Assembly: GCA_963841415.1 (NCBI GenBank)
Contig: CAWJCN010000001.1
Coordinates: 1-64,000 of the forward strand
Reading direction: 5' to 3'
DNA: 64,000 bases
Source: DASUAS01 sp963841415
GTDB taxonomy: Bacteria > Actinomycetota > Acidimicrobiia > IMCC26256 > DASPTH01
This document shows positions 35,525 to 44,769 of this stretch, piece by piece (position 1 is the stretch's first letter; every line of letters begins with the position of its first letter). The translations under genes and the position numbers were made by a program. A model generated the notes under the pieces. The model saw only the letters and a program-made list of their open reading frames with translations. It had not been told where the DNA came from and did not search any database.

Positions 35525-36934
35525 CGACAGCAGCTTCCCGACCGCGCGCTCCACCACCGTGCCGGCGAAGAAGTCGGGATTGCCCGCGGTCAGGGTCCGG
35601 GCCACGTTGGCGAACGTGAAGTCGCGGAACTCGTCGTGGTCGAGCAGACCGTGTTCCACCAGCTCCCAAGCTTCGAGCAGCACCCCGCGCATGTCGGGCA
35701 CGTCCCAGTGCCCGATGTCGGACGCGAACATGGCGTTCAACCGCGCGCCGAGGGGTAGCAACGCGCGGTCGAACGCGAGCGCGTTCAGCGGGTCGTCGGC
35801 CTCGCAGCCGAAGCTGAACTGGCGGGTGAAGATGTCGGCGATCTGCTCGGGCGACTCGATGCCGGCCTCGGCGAAGTCGTCCGCGCCCAGGGTCTCGTGT
35901 GCCGGCGCGGCCTTCAGACGGGTCGCGGTGCGCTCGTAGCGGTCGCCGAGCGCGCGCATCCGACCGGTCGCGAACTGGTCGATCAGACGTGAGCAGACGT
36001 CGAGATCGAAGCGGTGCGGGTCGAATTGCTGCACGGCGTCCCGGTTGCGCTTCTCGTAGTGGCCGAGCAGGTCGGCGTAGAGCTGCGCGCCCCACGCCAC
36101 GCCGCCCTCCAGGAAGGAGAAGCGGAGCTCGGGGAACCGGCCGGGTGCGCCGCCCATCACGAGCGACCGGCACACGGCCTCCTGCGCGGCGGCGAAGTTG
36201 CCGAGGTGGTTGTACACGTAGTTCGTGGCCGAGGCGCGGCTGCCCCAGCCGTAGCCGATGCCGTGGAAGGCGGGCGCGACGCCGAGCTGCTGGCAACGGG
36301 CCCACACCGGGTCGTAGTCGTACGCGCTTCCGTGACCGAGGGTGTCGAGCCACGGCGCCTTGGTTCCGTCCGGTCGCACCGAGCGCGGGATCACACCGTT
36401 CATCACGATCGCCCGCAACCCGAGGGTGCCGATGGCGTAGTCGAGCTCGGCGACCGCCTCCTCCGGGGTGAACGTCGGGATGACCGCGACCGGCGCGAGC
36501 CGATCACCGAACTCGCGGTACTGCTCCGCGTAGTAGGTGTTGAGCGCGCGCGCCACCGCCTGGCGGACTTCGGCGTCGGGGATGGTCAGCACGGTGAGCC
36601 CGAAGCTCGGGTAGAGCAGCAGGAAGTCGAGGCCGAGCTCCTCCGCCCGCGCGTGCGTCAGCGCGGGCAGGGTCACCGTCATGCGGTCGAGCGTCTGCTC
36701 CTCCGGGAGCCCCCAGAACACGCGAGCGGGCATGAAGCCGCCGTCGTCGGGGGCCAGGGCCCGCCGCATGAACGCGCGGTACCGGTCGGCCACCGCGTCG
36801 TCGGAGACCTCCCGCACCATCTCGTCGACGAGCGGCATGAACTCGATGAGGTGACCGTCGGCGTCGATCACGGGATGGTCGATCTCGGCGCGGATGCGAT
36901 CGGCGCGTTCGTTGGGCGCGAGGGGGAAGGTCAC
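35516..36934 (-). CDS. Amidohydrolase-2 family metal-dependent hydrolase
   Basis: 472 residues from GTG 36934, with AAAGGAA upstream. N-terminal metal motif VIDADGHLIEFMP (D-x-H) is present, mid-protein APAFHGIGYGWGS, and FASDIGHWDVPDMRG takes the place of the usual SDFPH near the C-terminus. A longer insertion of helices makes it about 90 residues longer than the others. Frame extension to 38017 is a shadow. It is co-oriented behind the LLM gene (11-bp gap). Confidence 0.87.
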   Translation of the reverse strand: MTFPLAPNERADRIRAEIDHPVIDADGHLIEFMPLVDEMVREVSDDAVADRYRAFMRRALAPDDGGFMPARVFWGLPEEQTLDRMTVTLPALTHARAEELGLDFLLLYPSFGLTVLTIPDAEVRQAVARALNTYYAEQYREFGDRLAPVAVIPTFTPEEAVAELDYAIGTLGLRAIVMNGVIPRSVRPDGTKAPWLDTLGHGSAYDYDPVWARCQQLGVAPAFHGIGYGWGSRASATNYVYNHLGNFAAAQEAVCRSLVMGGAPGRFPELRFSFLEGGVAWGAQLYADLLGHYEKRNRDAVQQFDPHRFDLDVCSRLIDQFATGRMRALGDRYERTATRLKAAPAHETLGADDFAEAGIESPEQIADIFTRQFSFGCEADDPLNALAFDRALLPLGARLNAMFASDIGHWDVPDMRGVLLEAWELVEHGLLDHDEFRDFTFANVARTLTAGNPDFFAGTVVERAVGKLLSSA

Positions 36935-36945
36935 GGGCGTTCCTT

Positions 36946-37914
36946 TCAGTTCCCGGCCAGTTCGGCGACGACCGGGCCGAACGCGCGCACGTCGGGGGTG
37001 GGGAACCCGGCGTCGAGCTGCAGGTGGGTGATCCCCAGCTCCTCCCGCCGCGCTCGGAGGGTGTCGACGATCTGGTCGGTCGTCCCGACCAGCACCGACG
37101 GGGAGCTCGCGAGGAGCTCGGGGTCGACGCCGTTGCGTCGTGCGACGCGCTCGAGGAGATCGCGCGCCGCGGCCGCCGACGGTGTGACCTTGGCGAGCCA
37201 GTGGTTCATCTCGAGCTGCACGGCGTGCCGGGGTCGCCCGGCGGCGTCCGCCGCGTCGTGCACCCAGCGGACCTTCTCGCGCACACGCGCGGCCGACAGG
37301 TCGTTGATCGCGTGGGCGCCGAGCGCGCCGGCGCGCAAGCTGGCGTTGATCCCGACGACGTCGGCGTGGCGCCCGGCGATGCCCAACACGCGTGGGCTGC
37401 CGCCGCCGACGAACAACGGCGGGTGGGGTCGCTGGATCGGCTTCGGGAGCCCGTCCAGCCCGCTGATCACGTAATGCTTCCCGGTGAAGTCGAGCGGCGC
37501 GTCGCCGAAGAGTCCGGTGACGACGGCCAGCGCCTCCTCGAACCGGTCGACGCGCACACCGGGCGGGTCGAGCGGGATCCCGGCGGCCACATAGTCCGAC
37601 GTCATCCACCCCGCGCCGAGCCCGAGGGTGAGTCGGCCCTCCGACACGACGTCGAGCACCGCGGCCATCCGGTGCACGAGGACGGGATGGCGATAGTCGT
37701 TGCCGAGCACGCCGGTCTGCACCCGGAGCGTCGTCGTGCACGCAGCCGCCGCGGTCAACGCCACCATCGGCTCGAACGAGTACCCGTCGGTGAAGTGGTC
37801 GGCGGCGACGACGGTCGAGATGCCGAGGTCCTCGAGCGCGCGCAGCTCGGCCTGCCAGCGGTCGAGTGGTGGCGCGGGTGCCGGCATCGTCGCCGCGAAC
37901 CGGAAGGGATGCAC
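36946..37914 (-). CDS. LLM class F420-dependent oxidoreductase
   Basis: 322 residues from GTG 37914. The start is set by homology pattern (VHPFRFAATMPAP) rather than by a ribosome binding site. Barrel features are LEDLGISTVVAADHFTDGYS (about 29-48), GRLTLGLGAGWMTSDY (about 90-105) and PHPPLFVGGGSPRVLGIAGR (about 160-180), typical of F420-dependent LLM enzymes of the TIGR03621 kind. It precedes the long amidohydrolase in one operon. Confidence 0.88.
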   Translation of the reverse strand: MHPFRFAATMPAPAPPLDRWQAELRALEDLGISTVVAADHFTDGYSFEPMVALTAAAACTTTLRVQTGVLGNDYRHPVLVHRMAAVLDVVSEGRLTLGLGAGWMTSDYVAAGIPLDPPGVRVDRFEEALAVVTGLFGDAPLDFTGKHYVISGLDGLPKPIQRPHPPLFVGGGSPRVLGIAGRHADVVGINASLRAGALGAHAINDLSAARVREKVRWVHDAADAAGRPRHAVQLEMNHWLAKVTPSAAAARDLLERVARRNGVDPELLASSPSVLVGTTDQIVDTLRARREELGITHLQLDAGFPTPDVRAFGPVVAELAGN

Positions 37915-37925
37915 GCGTTGTGCAT
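37909..37925. promoter_or_regulatory. Inverted repeat at the LLM start, possible operator
   Basis: ATGCAC-GCGTT-GTGCAT has perfect 6-bp arms and overlaps the GTG start of the leftward LLM gene. It is at the edge of the 126-bp divergent gap to the amidohydrolase at 38041. Position fits a repressor site, but no regulator gene is adjacent. Confidence 0.3.
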
Positions 37926-38040
37926 GATGCGTGACCGATCCGCTTCGCGGCAACCGGCGCGTCCATGTGATGCCGAGACCCGCACACGGGCGCGCTCGTA
38001 ATGTCGCGTTGTCGCACAGGACTGACCGACGGGAGACGCG

Positions 38041-39186
38041 ATGTTCAGGCTGTTCAGCGTCGACGATCACATCGTGGAGCCGGCGGGCGTGTGGGTCGAC
38101 CGGGTCCCCGCCCGGCTGCGCGAACGGGTGCCGCACGTCGTCGAAGCGGACGGCAGGCAGACGTGGGTCTGGGAGGGTGGTGCCGAGGCCACGATGGGGC
38201 TCAACGCGGTGGCCGGGACCCCGATCGAGACCTGGGGCATGGAGCCCGCGCACTTCGACCACATGATCCCGGGCTGCTATGACCCGCACGAACGTGCGCG
38301 CGACATGTTGAGCAACGGCATCCTGGCCAGCGTCGGGTTCCCGACCCTCCCGGGCTTCGCGGGCCGGAAGTTCCAGACCTTCGCCGACCCCGAGCTCGCG
38401 GTCACGTGCGTGCAGGCGTGGAACGACTTCATGCTCGACGACTGGTGCAGCGCCGCGCCCGAGCTGTTCGTGCCGATGTCGATCGCGCCGGTGTGGGACG
38501 TCCAGCTCGCGGTCGCGGAGACCGAGCGCATGTTGGCGCGCGGCACCAAGGCGCTCTGCTGGGTCGAGGACCCGGCCAACCTCGGTCTTCCTGGCTATCA
38601 CACCGACTACTGGCACCCGTTGTTCGCGTTGTGCGAGGAAGCGGGCCTCCCCGTGTGCATGCACATCGGCGGCGCGAACCCGTCGGTGTCGCTCGAAGGC
38701 AAGGTGCCAATGGTGGAGATCGCGTCCGCGTTCGCCCAGGCCGCGCGCTCGTCGGTCAACATGATGGTGTGTCCGATCCCGCGGAAGTTTCCCGGGATCA
38801 AGCTCGTGTGGTCGGAGGGCGGCATCGGTTGGATCACTGCTGCACTGGAACGCGCCGACCGGCAGTGGGAGCGCCACAAGTTGTGGACCCACGTGGAAGA
38901 CGCCGACGTGCTGCCGTCCGAAGTCGCGCGCCGCAACATGTGGTTCTGCATGATCGAGGAGCCGCTGGGCCTGCAGTACCGCCACGATTTCGCGGTCGAC
39001 CACATCGTGTGGGAGTCCGACTACCCGCACGCCGACACGCCGTTCCCGCACACGCAAGAAGCATGCGAAGCGCTCTTCGCCGGCGTACCGGCGGACGAGG
39101 TCGAGGCGATCACGCACGCCAACGCGGAAGCGCTGTTCGACTTCCCGCTCTCCCCGACGCTGGTCGCCCCCAGCATGGTGGGTTGA
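38041..39186 (+). CDS. Amidohydrolase-2 family metal-dependent hydrolase
   Basis: 381 residues from ATG 38041 after GGGAGACGCG. FSVDDHIVEP opens with Asp8-x-His10. GLPVCMHIGGANP and VWESDYPHADTPFPHT give the remaining metal-site elements, and KLVWSEGGIGWITAALERAD is the usual barrel strand. Enzymes of this branch are common in actinobacteria beside acyl-CoA genes. It is followed by an SDR two bases after the stop. Confidence 0.88.
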   Translation: MFRLFSVDDHIVEPAGVWVDRVPARLRERVPHVVEADGRQTWVWEGGAEATMGLNAVAGTPIETWGMEPAHFDHMIPGCYDPHERARDMLSNGILASVGFPTLPGFAGRKFQTFADPELAVTCVQAWNDFMLDDWCSAAPELFVPMSIAPVWDVQLAVAETERMLARGTKALCWVEDPANLGLPGYHTDYWHPLFALCEEAGLPVCMHIGGANPSVSLEGKVPMVEIASAFAQAARSSVNMMVCPIPRKFPGIKLVWSEGGIGWITAALERADRQWERHKLWTHVEDADVLPSEVARRNMWFCMIEEPLGLQYRHDFAVDHIVWESDYPHADTPFPHTQEACEALFAGVPADEVEAITHANAEALFDFPLSPTLVAPSMVG

Positions 39187-39188
39187 CG

Positions 39189-39944
39189 ATGTTCGAAGGC
39201 AAGGTTGCTGTCGTCACCGGCGCGGCTCGTGGCCTCGGGCGCGACTACGCGGAGTACTTCGCGAACGACGGCGCGTCGGTGGTGCTGGCCGACATCGATG
39301 CCGAGGGCGCCGCGGCCGCCTCCAAGGCGTTGGCCGATGCCGGCGCCCGTGCGCAGGCGGTGGGCGTCGACATCACTGACGAGACCAGCGCGCGCGACCT
39401 GGTCACGGCCACCGTCGACCGCTTCGGCGGCGTCGACTTCCTCGTCAACAACGCCGCGCTCTGGGGCGATCTCGAGCACATGGCCGACGGCGTGCTCGAC
39501 ACGCCGGTCGACTACTTCCGCCGCGTCGTCGACGTGAACCTCACCGGCGCGTTCGTGGCGTCGAAGGCGGTCGTGCCCGCGATGCGCGAGCGCGGGAGTG
39601 GGCGCATCGTGAACGTCTCGTCGATCGGCGCCTGGATGTCGGGCGGCCCGTACGGGGTCACGAAGCTCGCGCTCCACCAGCTGACGTACGCGTCGGCGGT
39701 CCAGCTCGCGGGCGACGGGATCACGGTGAATGCGGTCGCCCCGGGCATGATCTTCAACGAGGCCACCCGCCGGCAGGTGCCCGAAGCGGCATTTGCGGGG
39801 ATGGTCGAAGCGATGGTGCCGCAGAAGCGGGCGGGCACCAGCCGCGACATGTACGGCGCCATCCGGTGGCTCTGCAGCGACGACGCCGCCTTCGTCACCG
39901 GGCAGGTGATCAGCCCGAACGGCGGCTCGCACGCCCGGTTCTGA
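39189..39944 (+). CDS. Short-chain dehydrogenase/reductase
   Basis: 251 residues from ATG 39189. GAARGLGRDYAEYFAND is the nucleotide loop, VNVSSIGAWMSGGPYGVTKLA holds the Ser and the Tyr-x-x-x-Lys, and VAPGMIFNEATRRQVP follows. It is a classical NAD(P) SDR, most likely an alcohol or hydroxyacyl-CoA dehydrogenase. It is co-oriented with the amidohydrolase just upstream. Confidence 0.92.
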   Translation: MFEGKVAVVTGAARGLGRDYAEYFANDGASVVLADIDAEGAAAASKALADAGARAQAVGVDITDETSARDLVTATVDRFGGVDFLVNNAALWGDLEHMADGVLDTPVDYFRRVVDVNLTGAFVASKAVVPAMRERGSGRIVNVSSIGAWMSGGPYGVTKLALHQLTYASAVQLAGDGITVNAVAPGMIFNEATRRQVPEAAFAGMVEAMVPQKRAGTSRDMYGAIRWLCSDDAAFVTGQVISPNGGSHARF

Positions 39945-40005
39945 GAGATGCAGCGGAGGCGTGGCCGGAGGCCCGAACGCCGAAGCGGAATCGACCAGAG
40001 TTGAT
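39945..40005 (+). repeat. Truncated intergenic repeat lacking the hairpin
   Basis: GAGATGCAGCGGAGGCGTGG and the right end CGGAATCGACCAGAGTTGATG match the two ends of the 119-bp unit at 19860. The middle, including the palindrome, is missing. It follows the SDR stop immediately and faces a convergent SDR gene. Confidence 0.75.
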
Positions 40006-40034
40006 GGCATCACCCGCCGTCATCTGGCGGGGTG

Positions 40035-40790
40035 TCAGTTCCGCATGTAGGAGCCGGCGGCGACGTTGACGATCTCGCCGGTGATGTCGCGAGCACGGTC
40101 GGACGCGACGAACGCGATCACGTCGGCCACGCTCGCGGCGTCGGGGTAGCGACCCGTCGGACTGGGCGACTGCTCGATGAGCTCGGGATGATCGTCGACG
40201 AACTTCGTCCCCGTGACGATGCCCATCGCGACGGTCACGGCGCGGATCCCGTACGGCGCGCCTTCGTGTGCGCAGCTGCGGGTGAGCACGTTGAGCCCGC
40301 CCTTGGTGATGGCGTAGGGCGCTTCGATGCCGTTCCCGCCAACGTCGGGCGCGTAGCTGCTCACGTTGACGATGACGCCGCTGCCCACGTCGCGCATGAT
40401 CGGCATGACCGCTCGGCACAGGTACCACGGTCCCGACAGGTTGACCCGCATGCACCAGTCCCAGTGCTCCGGGTCGTAGTCGAAGATGCTCCCGACCACG
40501 TTCACCGCCGCGTTGTTCACCAGGATCTGCACCGGGCCCAGCTCCGCGGTGACGCGCGCGACGGCGGCGTCGATCTGCTCCCGGTCGCCGGCGTCCATGG
40601 GGATGCCGAGCACCGTCGTGTCTGGGAACTCGTCGCGCAAGCGCGCGGTCACCTCGGTGGTGCGTCGCTCGTGCACGTCGGTGACGACGACGCGCGCGCC
40701 GCTCGCGGCGAGTCGTCGGGCGGTCGCCTGCCCGATGCCCGCGCCGGCGGCGGCAGTGACGAGCGCGACGCGGCCATCGAACTCGGTCAC
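40035..40790 (-). CDS. Short-chain dehydrogenase/reductase
   Basis: 251 residues from GTG 40790. The nucleotide motif TAAAGAGIGQATARRLA is followed by VNNAAVNVVGSIF, SSYAPDVGGNGIEAPYAITK with the catalytic Tyr and Lys, and ITGEIVNVAAGSYMRN at the C-terminus. It is the downstream gene of the amidohydrolase at 40800 (9-bp gap). Role as in the other SDRs: oxidation of a hydroxyl or reduction of a keto group on a CoA ester. Confidence 0.92.
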   Translation of the reverse strand: MTEFDGRVALVTAAAGAGIGQATARRLAASGARVVVTDVHERRTTEVTARLRDEFPDTTVLGIPMDAGDREQIDAAVARVTAELGPVQILVNNAAVNVVGSIFDYDPEHWDWCMRVNLSGPWYLCRAVMPIMRDVGSGVIVNVSSYAPDVGGNGIEAPYAITKGGLNVLTRSCAHEGAPYGIRAVTVAMGIVTGTKFVDDHPELIEQSPSPTGRYPDAASVADVIAFVASDRARDITGEIVNVAAGSYMRN

Positions 40791-40799
40791 GTCGTCACG

Positions 40800-42122
40800 T
40801 CACTGCGCGCCGACGAGGAACTGCTCGAGGTTGTCGCGCATGATCCAACGCACCTGGTCGTCGGTGAACGACCCGAGCTGCGCGCGGGCGTACTCGACCG
40901 GGTGAGCCAGCCCTTCACCGTGCGGGAAGTCGGACCCGAACACGATCGGCTCGATCCCGATCTCGGCGACGACGCGTTCGACGTTCTCCTCCGGGAACGG
41001 AGCCACGATGAAGTGCTCGCGGAAGATCTCCGACGGGCGACGGTCGAGCTGACCGGTGTCGGACCACTTGGCCTTCCGGCCGAGCAGGAACGCATGGTCC
41101 ATCTTGCGAATCGTGTACGGCACCCACACCGTTCCCTGCTCGGAGAGCAAGACCTTCATGTTCGGGAAGCGACCGAAGAAGTTGTGGAGGACGAGCGCCG
41201 ACGTCAGCTCCATCGCCGGACGGTCGCCCCAGTAGTTCATCCACTGGAAGGCGTCGAAGTCGAAGAAGGTCGTGTTCGGGTCCTCCGACCAGTCGGCGCC
41301 GTACTTCTGATAGTCGGTGCCGCCGAGGTGGACCGCAAGGCGTACGCCGGCCTCGTTGCAGATGCTCCAGAATCGGTCGAACACGGGATCGGCCAGCGAC
41401 CGGCCGCCGAAGGGTTTGTCGCGCCCACCGTGCGCGTGCCCGGACTTCGTCTGGATCATGGTGGCGCCCTGCGCGAGCACCCGCTCGAGCTCTTCCACGG
41501 CGAGGTCAGGGTCGGCGAACGAGATGTAGGGCGGGAGCCACATGCGGCCCTCGGACACGAAGCCGACCTCTTCGTGCATCCAGCGGTTGAACGCACGGAT
41601 GTTCGCGTAGAGCGCCTCGATGCGGTCGGCGAACTCGTACTCGATGTCGTGAGCGGCCGCGGGGAACATGATCGCCTTGTCGATGCCCTGCTCGTCCATA
41701 AGCGCGAGGCGAAGGTCGCGGTTGCCGAACGCCTCGGCCTTGGTGCGGAACTCCTGGATGAACGCGCGGCGCTCGTCGTCGCTCAGGTCCTTCAAGGGGT
41801 TGAGCTTGTTGAGCAGCATGCCCGGCACCACGTCGAGCTCGGCCGCGCCCGCCGCCGCCGGCGACGCTCGTCCGACGCCGACGTTCGACGTGTCGCCGAG
41901 CATCTTCTCGAGCTCGTCGTTCGAGAACGTGATCTGCTTGGTCGCGGTGTTGTGGAACTTCGACGGCTCGCCCGCGAAGAGCTGGAGCTCGGTGCCGTCA
42001 GGTGCCACGACGCTGCGGATGGCCAGGTCGGCGTGCTGCGGGTCGATGTAGCGCTCGAAGCAGTCGGGCGGTTCGTTGAAGTGGTTGTCGGCGTCGTTGA
42101 TGCGGTAGTCGAGCTCGGGCAT
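40800..42122 (-). CDS. Amidohydrolase-2 family metal-dependent hydrolase
   Basis: 440 residues from ATG 42122 after GAGGAA. NDADNHFNEPPDCFERYID has D-x-H with an insertion, VRLAVHLGGTDYQKYGADW is mid-protein, and IVFGSDFPHGEGLAHP is near the end. A lid segment DMYNKL-like KLNPLKDLSDDERRAF sets it apart. The same type sits next to MaoC and enoyl-CoA hydratase genes here, so the local unit is amidohydrolase-SDR-hydratase. Confidence 0.88.
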   Translation of the reverse strand: MPELDYRINDADNHFNEPPDCFERYIDPQHADLAIRSVVAPDGTELQLFAGEPSKFHNTATKQITFSNDELEKMLGDTSNVGVGRASPAAAGAAELDVVPGMLLNKLNPLKDLSDDERRAFIQEFRTKAEAFGNRDLRLALMDEQGIDKAIMFPAAAHDIEYEFADRIEALYANIRAFNRWMHEEVGFVSEGRMWLPPYISFADPDLAVEELERVLAQGATMIQTKSGHAHGGRDKPFGGRSLADPVFDRFWSICNEAGVRLAVHLGGTDYQKYGADWSEDPNTTFFDFDAFQWMNYWGDRPAMELTSALVLHNFFGRFPNMKVLLSEQGTVWVPYTIRKMDHAFLLGRKAKWSDTGQLDRRPSEIFREHFIVAPFPEENVERVVAEIGIEPIVFGSDFPHGEGLAHPVEYARAQLGSFTDDQVRWIMRDNLEQFLVGAQ

Positions 42123-42211
42123 CAGAGTTCCTCGCTTCGCGCGCGTTCGTCGGTGCACTCGACTGTAGAGACGCGTCCTGATGAGGCCGTACCCGCAGTT
42201 GGACGTGCGCG

Positions 42212-43018
42212 CTACTCCGACGTCGGCCCGGTGAAGTGCGCGCCGCGCTTCTCGCGCAACGCCGCAAGACCCTCGGCCGCGTCGGGTCCACCGAAGCCGT
42301 AGAACTCGAGTCCGAGCGACGCGTCGAACGCGGGTCCGAGCATCCGGTACCAGTTGTTGAGTGACTGCTTCGTCCAGCGGATCGCGCTCTGTGCACCCTT
42401 GGCGAGCTCGACGGCGATCTCGTCGGCGGTGTCGAAGAGGTCGGCGTCGTCGACGCACAACGACACCAGCCCGATGCGCTCTGCCTCTTCGCCCGACAGG
42501 TCGCGGCACGTGAGCAGGTAGTACTTGGCCTTGGCCATGCCGCAGAGCAGGGGCCAGCAGATGGCCGCGTGGTCGCCGGCGGCGACGCCGAGGCGGGTGT
42601 GGCCGTCGATGATGCGCGCGGTACGGGCGACGACCGAGATGTCGGCGAGCATGCCCACCACGAGCCCCGCGCCGACGGCGGGTCCGTGGATGGCGGAGAC
42701 GATCGGCTTCGAGCAGTTGAGCACGTTGTAGACGAGATCGCGGGCCTCACGCATGACCCGGGTGCGCAGCGCGTAGTCGTGGATCGACGCATCGAGGAGC
42801 TCGAAGGACCCACCCGCGGAGAACCCCTTGCCTGCGCCGCGGACGACGACGACCCGCACCTCGGGATCGCGGTCGACCACCGGCCACACGTCGGCGAGCT
42901 CACCATGCATCGCGGGGCTCACCGAGTTCAGTCCCGGACCCTCGAACACCATGCGCAGCACGCCTGGCGCGGGCCGTTCGAACTGCAGGCTCGGAAACGC
43001 GGCGTATCGATCGCTCAT
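42212..43018 (-). CDS. Enoyl-CoA hydratase/isomerase family protein
   Basis: 268 residues from ATG 43018. VVRGAGKGFSAGGSFELLDA gives the first oxyanion loop, SAIHGPAVGAGLVVGMLADISVV the second, and SAIRWTKQSLNNWYR a helix near the C-terminus. The Phe/Ser-rich site lacks the two glutamates of true hydratases, so isomerase or hydrolase activity is possible. It lies between a second hydratase and an amidohydrolase, all leftward. Confidence 0.9.
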   Translation of the reverse strand: MSDRYAAFPSLQFERPAPGVLRMVFEGPGLNSVSPAMHGELADVWPVVDRDPEVRVVVVRGAGKGFSAGGSFELLDASIHDYALRTRVMREARDLVYNVLNCSKPIVSAIHGPAVGAGLVVGMLADISVVARTARIIDGHTRLGVAAGDHAAICWPLLCGMAKAKYYLLTCRDLSGEEAERIGLVSLCVDDADLFDTADEIAVELAKGAQSAIRWTKQSLNNWYRMLGPAFDASLGLEFYGFGGPDAAEGLAALREKRGAHFTGPTSE

Positions 43019-43061
43019 GAGAGGCCCTCGCTGGTTGGACGGGTGCGGTGAGTGGAACTGG

Positions 43062-43838
43062 TCATCGTCCGGAGAACGTCGGCGCGCGCTTGTGCTGGAA
43101 CGCAGCGAGGCCCTCGGCGGCGTCGGCGGTCGCGAACAACCGCGAGACCACGTCACGTTCGAGGGCCACGGCGTCGGCGAGCGGGAGGCCCAGACCTTCG
43201 CGGACGAGCCGCTTGGCTTCGGCGTGGGCGAGCGGCGGGCCACTCGCCAGCTCGCGGGCGAGGCGCTCCGCCCCGGTGAGCGCGGGCGCGTCGCCGGTCA
43301 GTTCGTTGACGAGCCCGAGTCGGTGGGCGTCGACGGCGCCCAGCGGCGCGCCCGTGAGGAGCATCTGGATCGCCACGCCGCGGGGGAGGAGGCGCGGCAG
43401 ACGTTGGGTACCGCCGGCGCCGGGCAGGAGGCCCAGCTGCACCTCGGGGACGCCGAGGCGGGCGCGGTCCGATGCCACCCGCAGGTCACACGCCAGCGCG
43501 AGCTCGAGGCCACCCCCGAGCGCGACACCGTCGATGGCGGCGATGGACGGAATCGGGTGCTGTTCGAGGCGGGCGAGCACGTCGGTGAACTCGCGCAGGA
43601 ACGTCGCGAACTCGTCGGCGCCGTGCAGCTGCGCGAGCTCGGTGATGTCGGCGCCGGCCGAGAACGCCCGACCTTCTCCGGTGACGACGAGCGCCCTGAC
43701 CGCGGCGTCGTGTTCGAGCGCGTCGAGGATCCGGTCGAGCTCCCGGAGCGTCGCCCGTCCGATCGCGTTCAGGTGTTCCGGTCGGTCCAGCGTGACCACC
43801 GCCAAGCCATCGTGCCGCTCGAGCCGCACCACCGACAC
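43062..43838 (-). CDS. Enoyl-CoA hydratase/isomerase family protein
   Basis: 258 residues from GTG 43838. VTGEGRAFSAGADITELAQ and AAIDGVALGGGLELALACDLRVAS form the crotonase core. VPEVQLGLLPGAGGTQRLPRLL keeps the hydratase glutamate in the usual GLxPGxGGTQ context. A longer start at 43928 adds 30 residues that are repeat DNA, so I prefer GTG 43838. It is separated from the SDR upstream by that repeat. Confidence 0.92.
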   Translation of the reverse strand: MSVVRLERHDGLAVVTLDRPEHLNAIGRATLRELDRILDALEHDAAVRALVVTGEGRAFSAGADITELAQLHGADEFATFLREFTDVLARLEQHPIPSIAAIDGVALGGGLELALACDLRVASDRARLGVPEVQLGLLPGAGGTQRLPRLLPRGVAIQMLLTGAPLGAVDAHRLGLVNELTGDAPALTGAERLARELASGPPLAHAEAKRLVREGLGLPLADAVALERDVVSRLFATADAAEGLAAFQHKRAPTFSGR

Positions 43839-43930
43839 AGCCTCTCCGCTCTCGGTGCTGCGCACTGGGCCGCTCGGGCCCCGCTCCGCTGCGGGCCGGG
43901 ATACCCGGCCCGCGGACGCCTCGCTCATGG
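43839..43930 (-). repeat. Intergenic palindromic repeat with 10-bp hairpin arms
   Basis: On the minus strand: ATGAGCGAGGCGTCC, GCGGGCCGGG-TAT-CCCGGCCCGC (43891-43913 on plus), GCAGCGGAGCGGGGCCC, then GCAGCACCGAGAGCGG. It combines the hairpin of the 119-bp family with the tail of the 89-bp family. It stands exactly between SDR and hydratase and supplies a false ATG in the hydratase frame. Confidence 0.9.
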
Positions 43931-43934
43931 CGGA

Positions 43935-44690
43935 TCAGGCCATGGTGAGCCCGCCGCTCACCGAGATGGTCTGACCGGTGATGTAGCGGGCGCCGTCGCC
44001 GGCCAGGAACACGACCGTGGGGGCGATGTCGTCGGGTTCGGCGACGCGCCGCATCGGGATGCTGCGGGCCAAGGCGTCACGGAGCTTGGGGTCGGCGTCG
44101 GCGACCTGAGCGAGCAGGGCGGTGTCGGTGGGGCCGGGGCTCACGCAGTTCACGCGGATGCCATGGCGGGCGGTCTCCCGGGCCAGCGTCTTCGTGAACG
44201 CGACCACGCCGCCCTTCGTCGCCGAGTAGACCGCTTCGCCCGACGAGCCCACCCGACCCGCGTCGGACGCGAAGTTCACGATCGCGCCGGTGCCGCGTTG
44301 GATCATGCGGGCGAGCGCGGCCTGGCAGCAGTGGAACGTACCCATCAGGTTGACCGCGATGATCCGTTCCCATTCGTCGGTCGTGCTCTCGACGAAGGGC
44401 TTGATGACGTCGACGCCCGCGTTGTTCACGAGGACGTCGAGGGGCCCGAGATCGGCCTCCACCTTCGCGAGCGCGGCGTCGACACTCGGGCGCGACGTCA
44501 CGTCCAAGTCCACACCGACTGCCGCCACCCCGTGTGCGTCGATCAGCCGCGCCGCGACCTCCATCGCTCCCGCCGCGTCGAGGTCGCCCACCGCCACTGA
44601 TGCGCCGGCGGCGCCGAACTCGTTGGCCACCGCGGCCCCGATGCCGCGGGCGGCGCCGGTGACGAGCACCACCCGACCTGCGAGGCTCAT
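43935..44690 (-). CDS. Short-chain dehydrogenase/reductase, hydroxyacyl-CoA type
   Basis: 251 residues from ATG 44690. GAARGIGAAVANEFGAAGA, DVLVNNAGVDVIKPF, SGEAVYSATKGG and VSPGPTDTALLAQV are all present. FESTTDEW-like VESTTDEWERIIAVNLMGTF resembles the BadH branch, 2-hydroxycyclohexanecarboxyl-CoA dehydrogenase. It heads the leftward unit and is divergent from the MaoC-like gene. Confidence 0.92.
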   Translation of the reverse strand: MSLAGRVVLVTGAARGIGAAVANEFGAAGASVAVGDLDAAGAMEVAARLIDAHGVAAVGVDLDVTSRPSVDAALAKVEADLGPLDVLVNNAGVDVIKPFVESTTDEWERIIAVNLMGTFHCCQAALARMIQRGTGAIVNFASDAGRVGSSGEAVYSATKGGVVAFTKTLARETARHGIRVNCVSPGPTDTALLAQVADADPKLRDALARSIPMRRVAEPDDIAPTVVFLAGDGARYITGQTISVSGGLTMA

Positions 44691-44769
44691 CGAGGTTCGC
44701 TCCGCTCCGTTCGACGATATCGATGACGTAGATTACTCATTCACCCGTTCCGACGAGGAGGCCCGACCG

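Noticed and set aside
36946..39117. 723-residue minus-strand reading frame
   Set aside because: Only the part from 37914 downwards is the LLM oxidoreductase; the upstream part is opposite the amidohydrolase at 38041.
40032..42302. 756-residue plus-strand reading frame
   Set aside because: Antisense to the SDR and amidohydrolase on the minus strand; composition is typical of a shadow frame.
43839..43928. ATG 43928 as start of the enoyl-CoA hydratase
   Set aside because: The added 30 residues are repeat DNA; GTG 43838 directly precedes the conserved fold.
44713..44720. CGATATCG as an operator upstream of the MaoC-like gene
   Set aside because: Only an 8-bp palindrome with no paired regulator; too short to claim.
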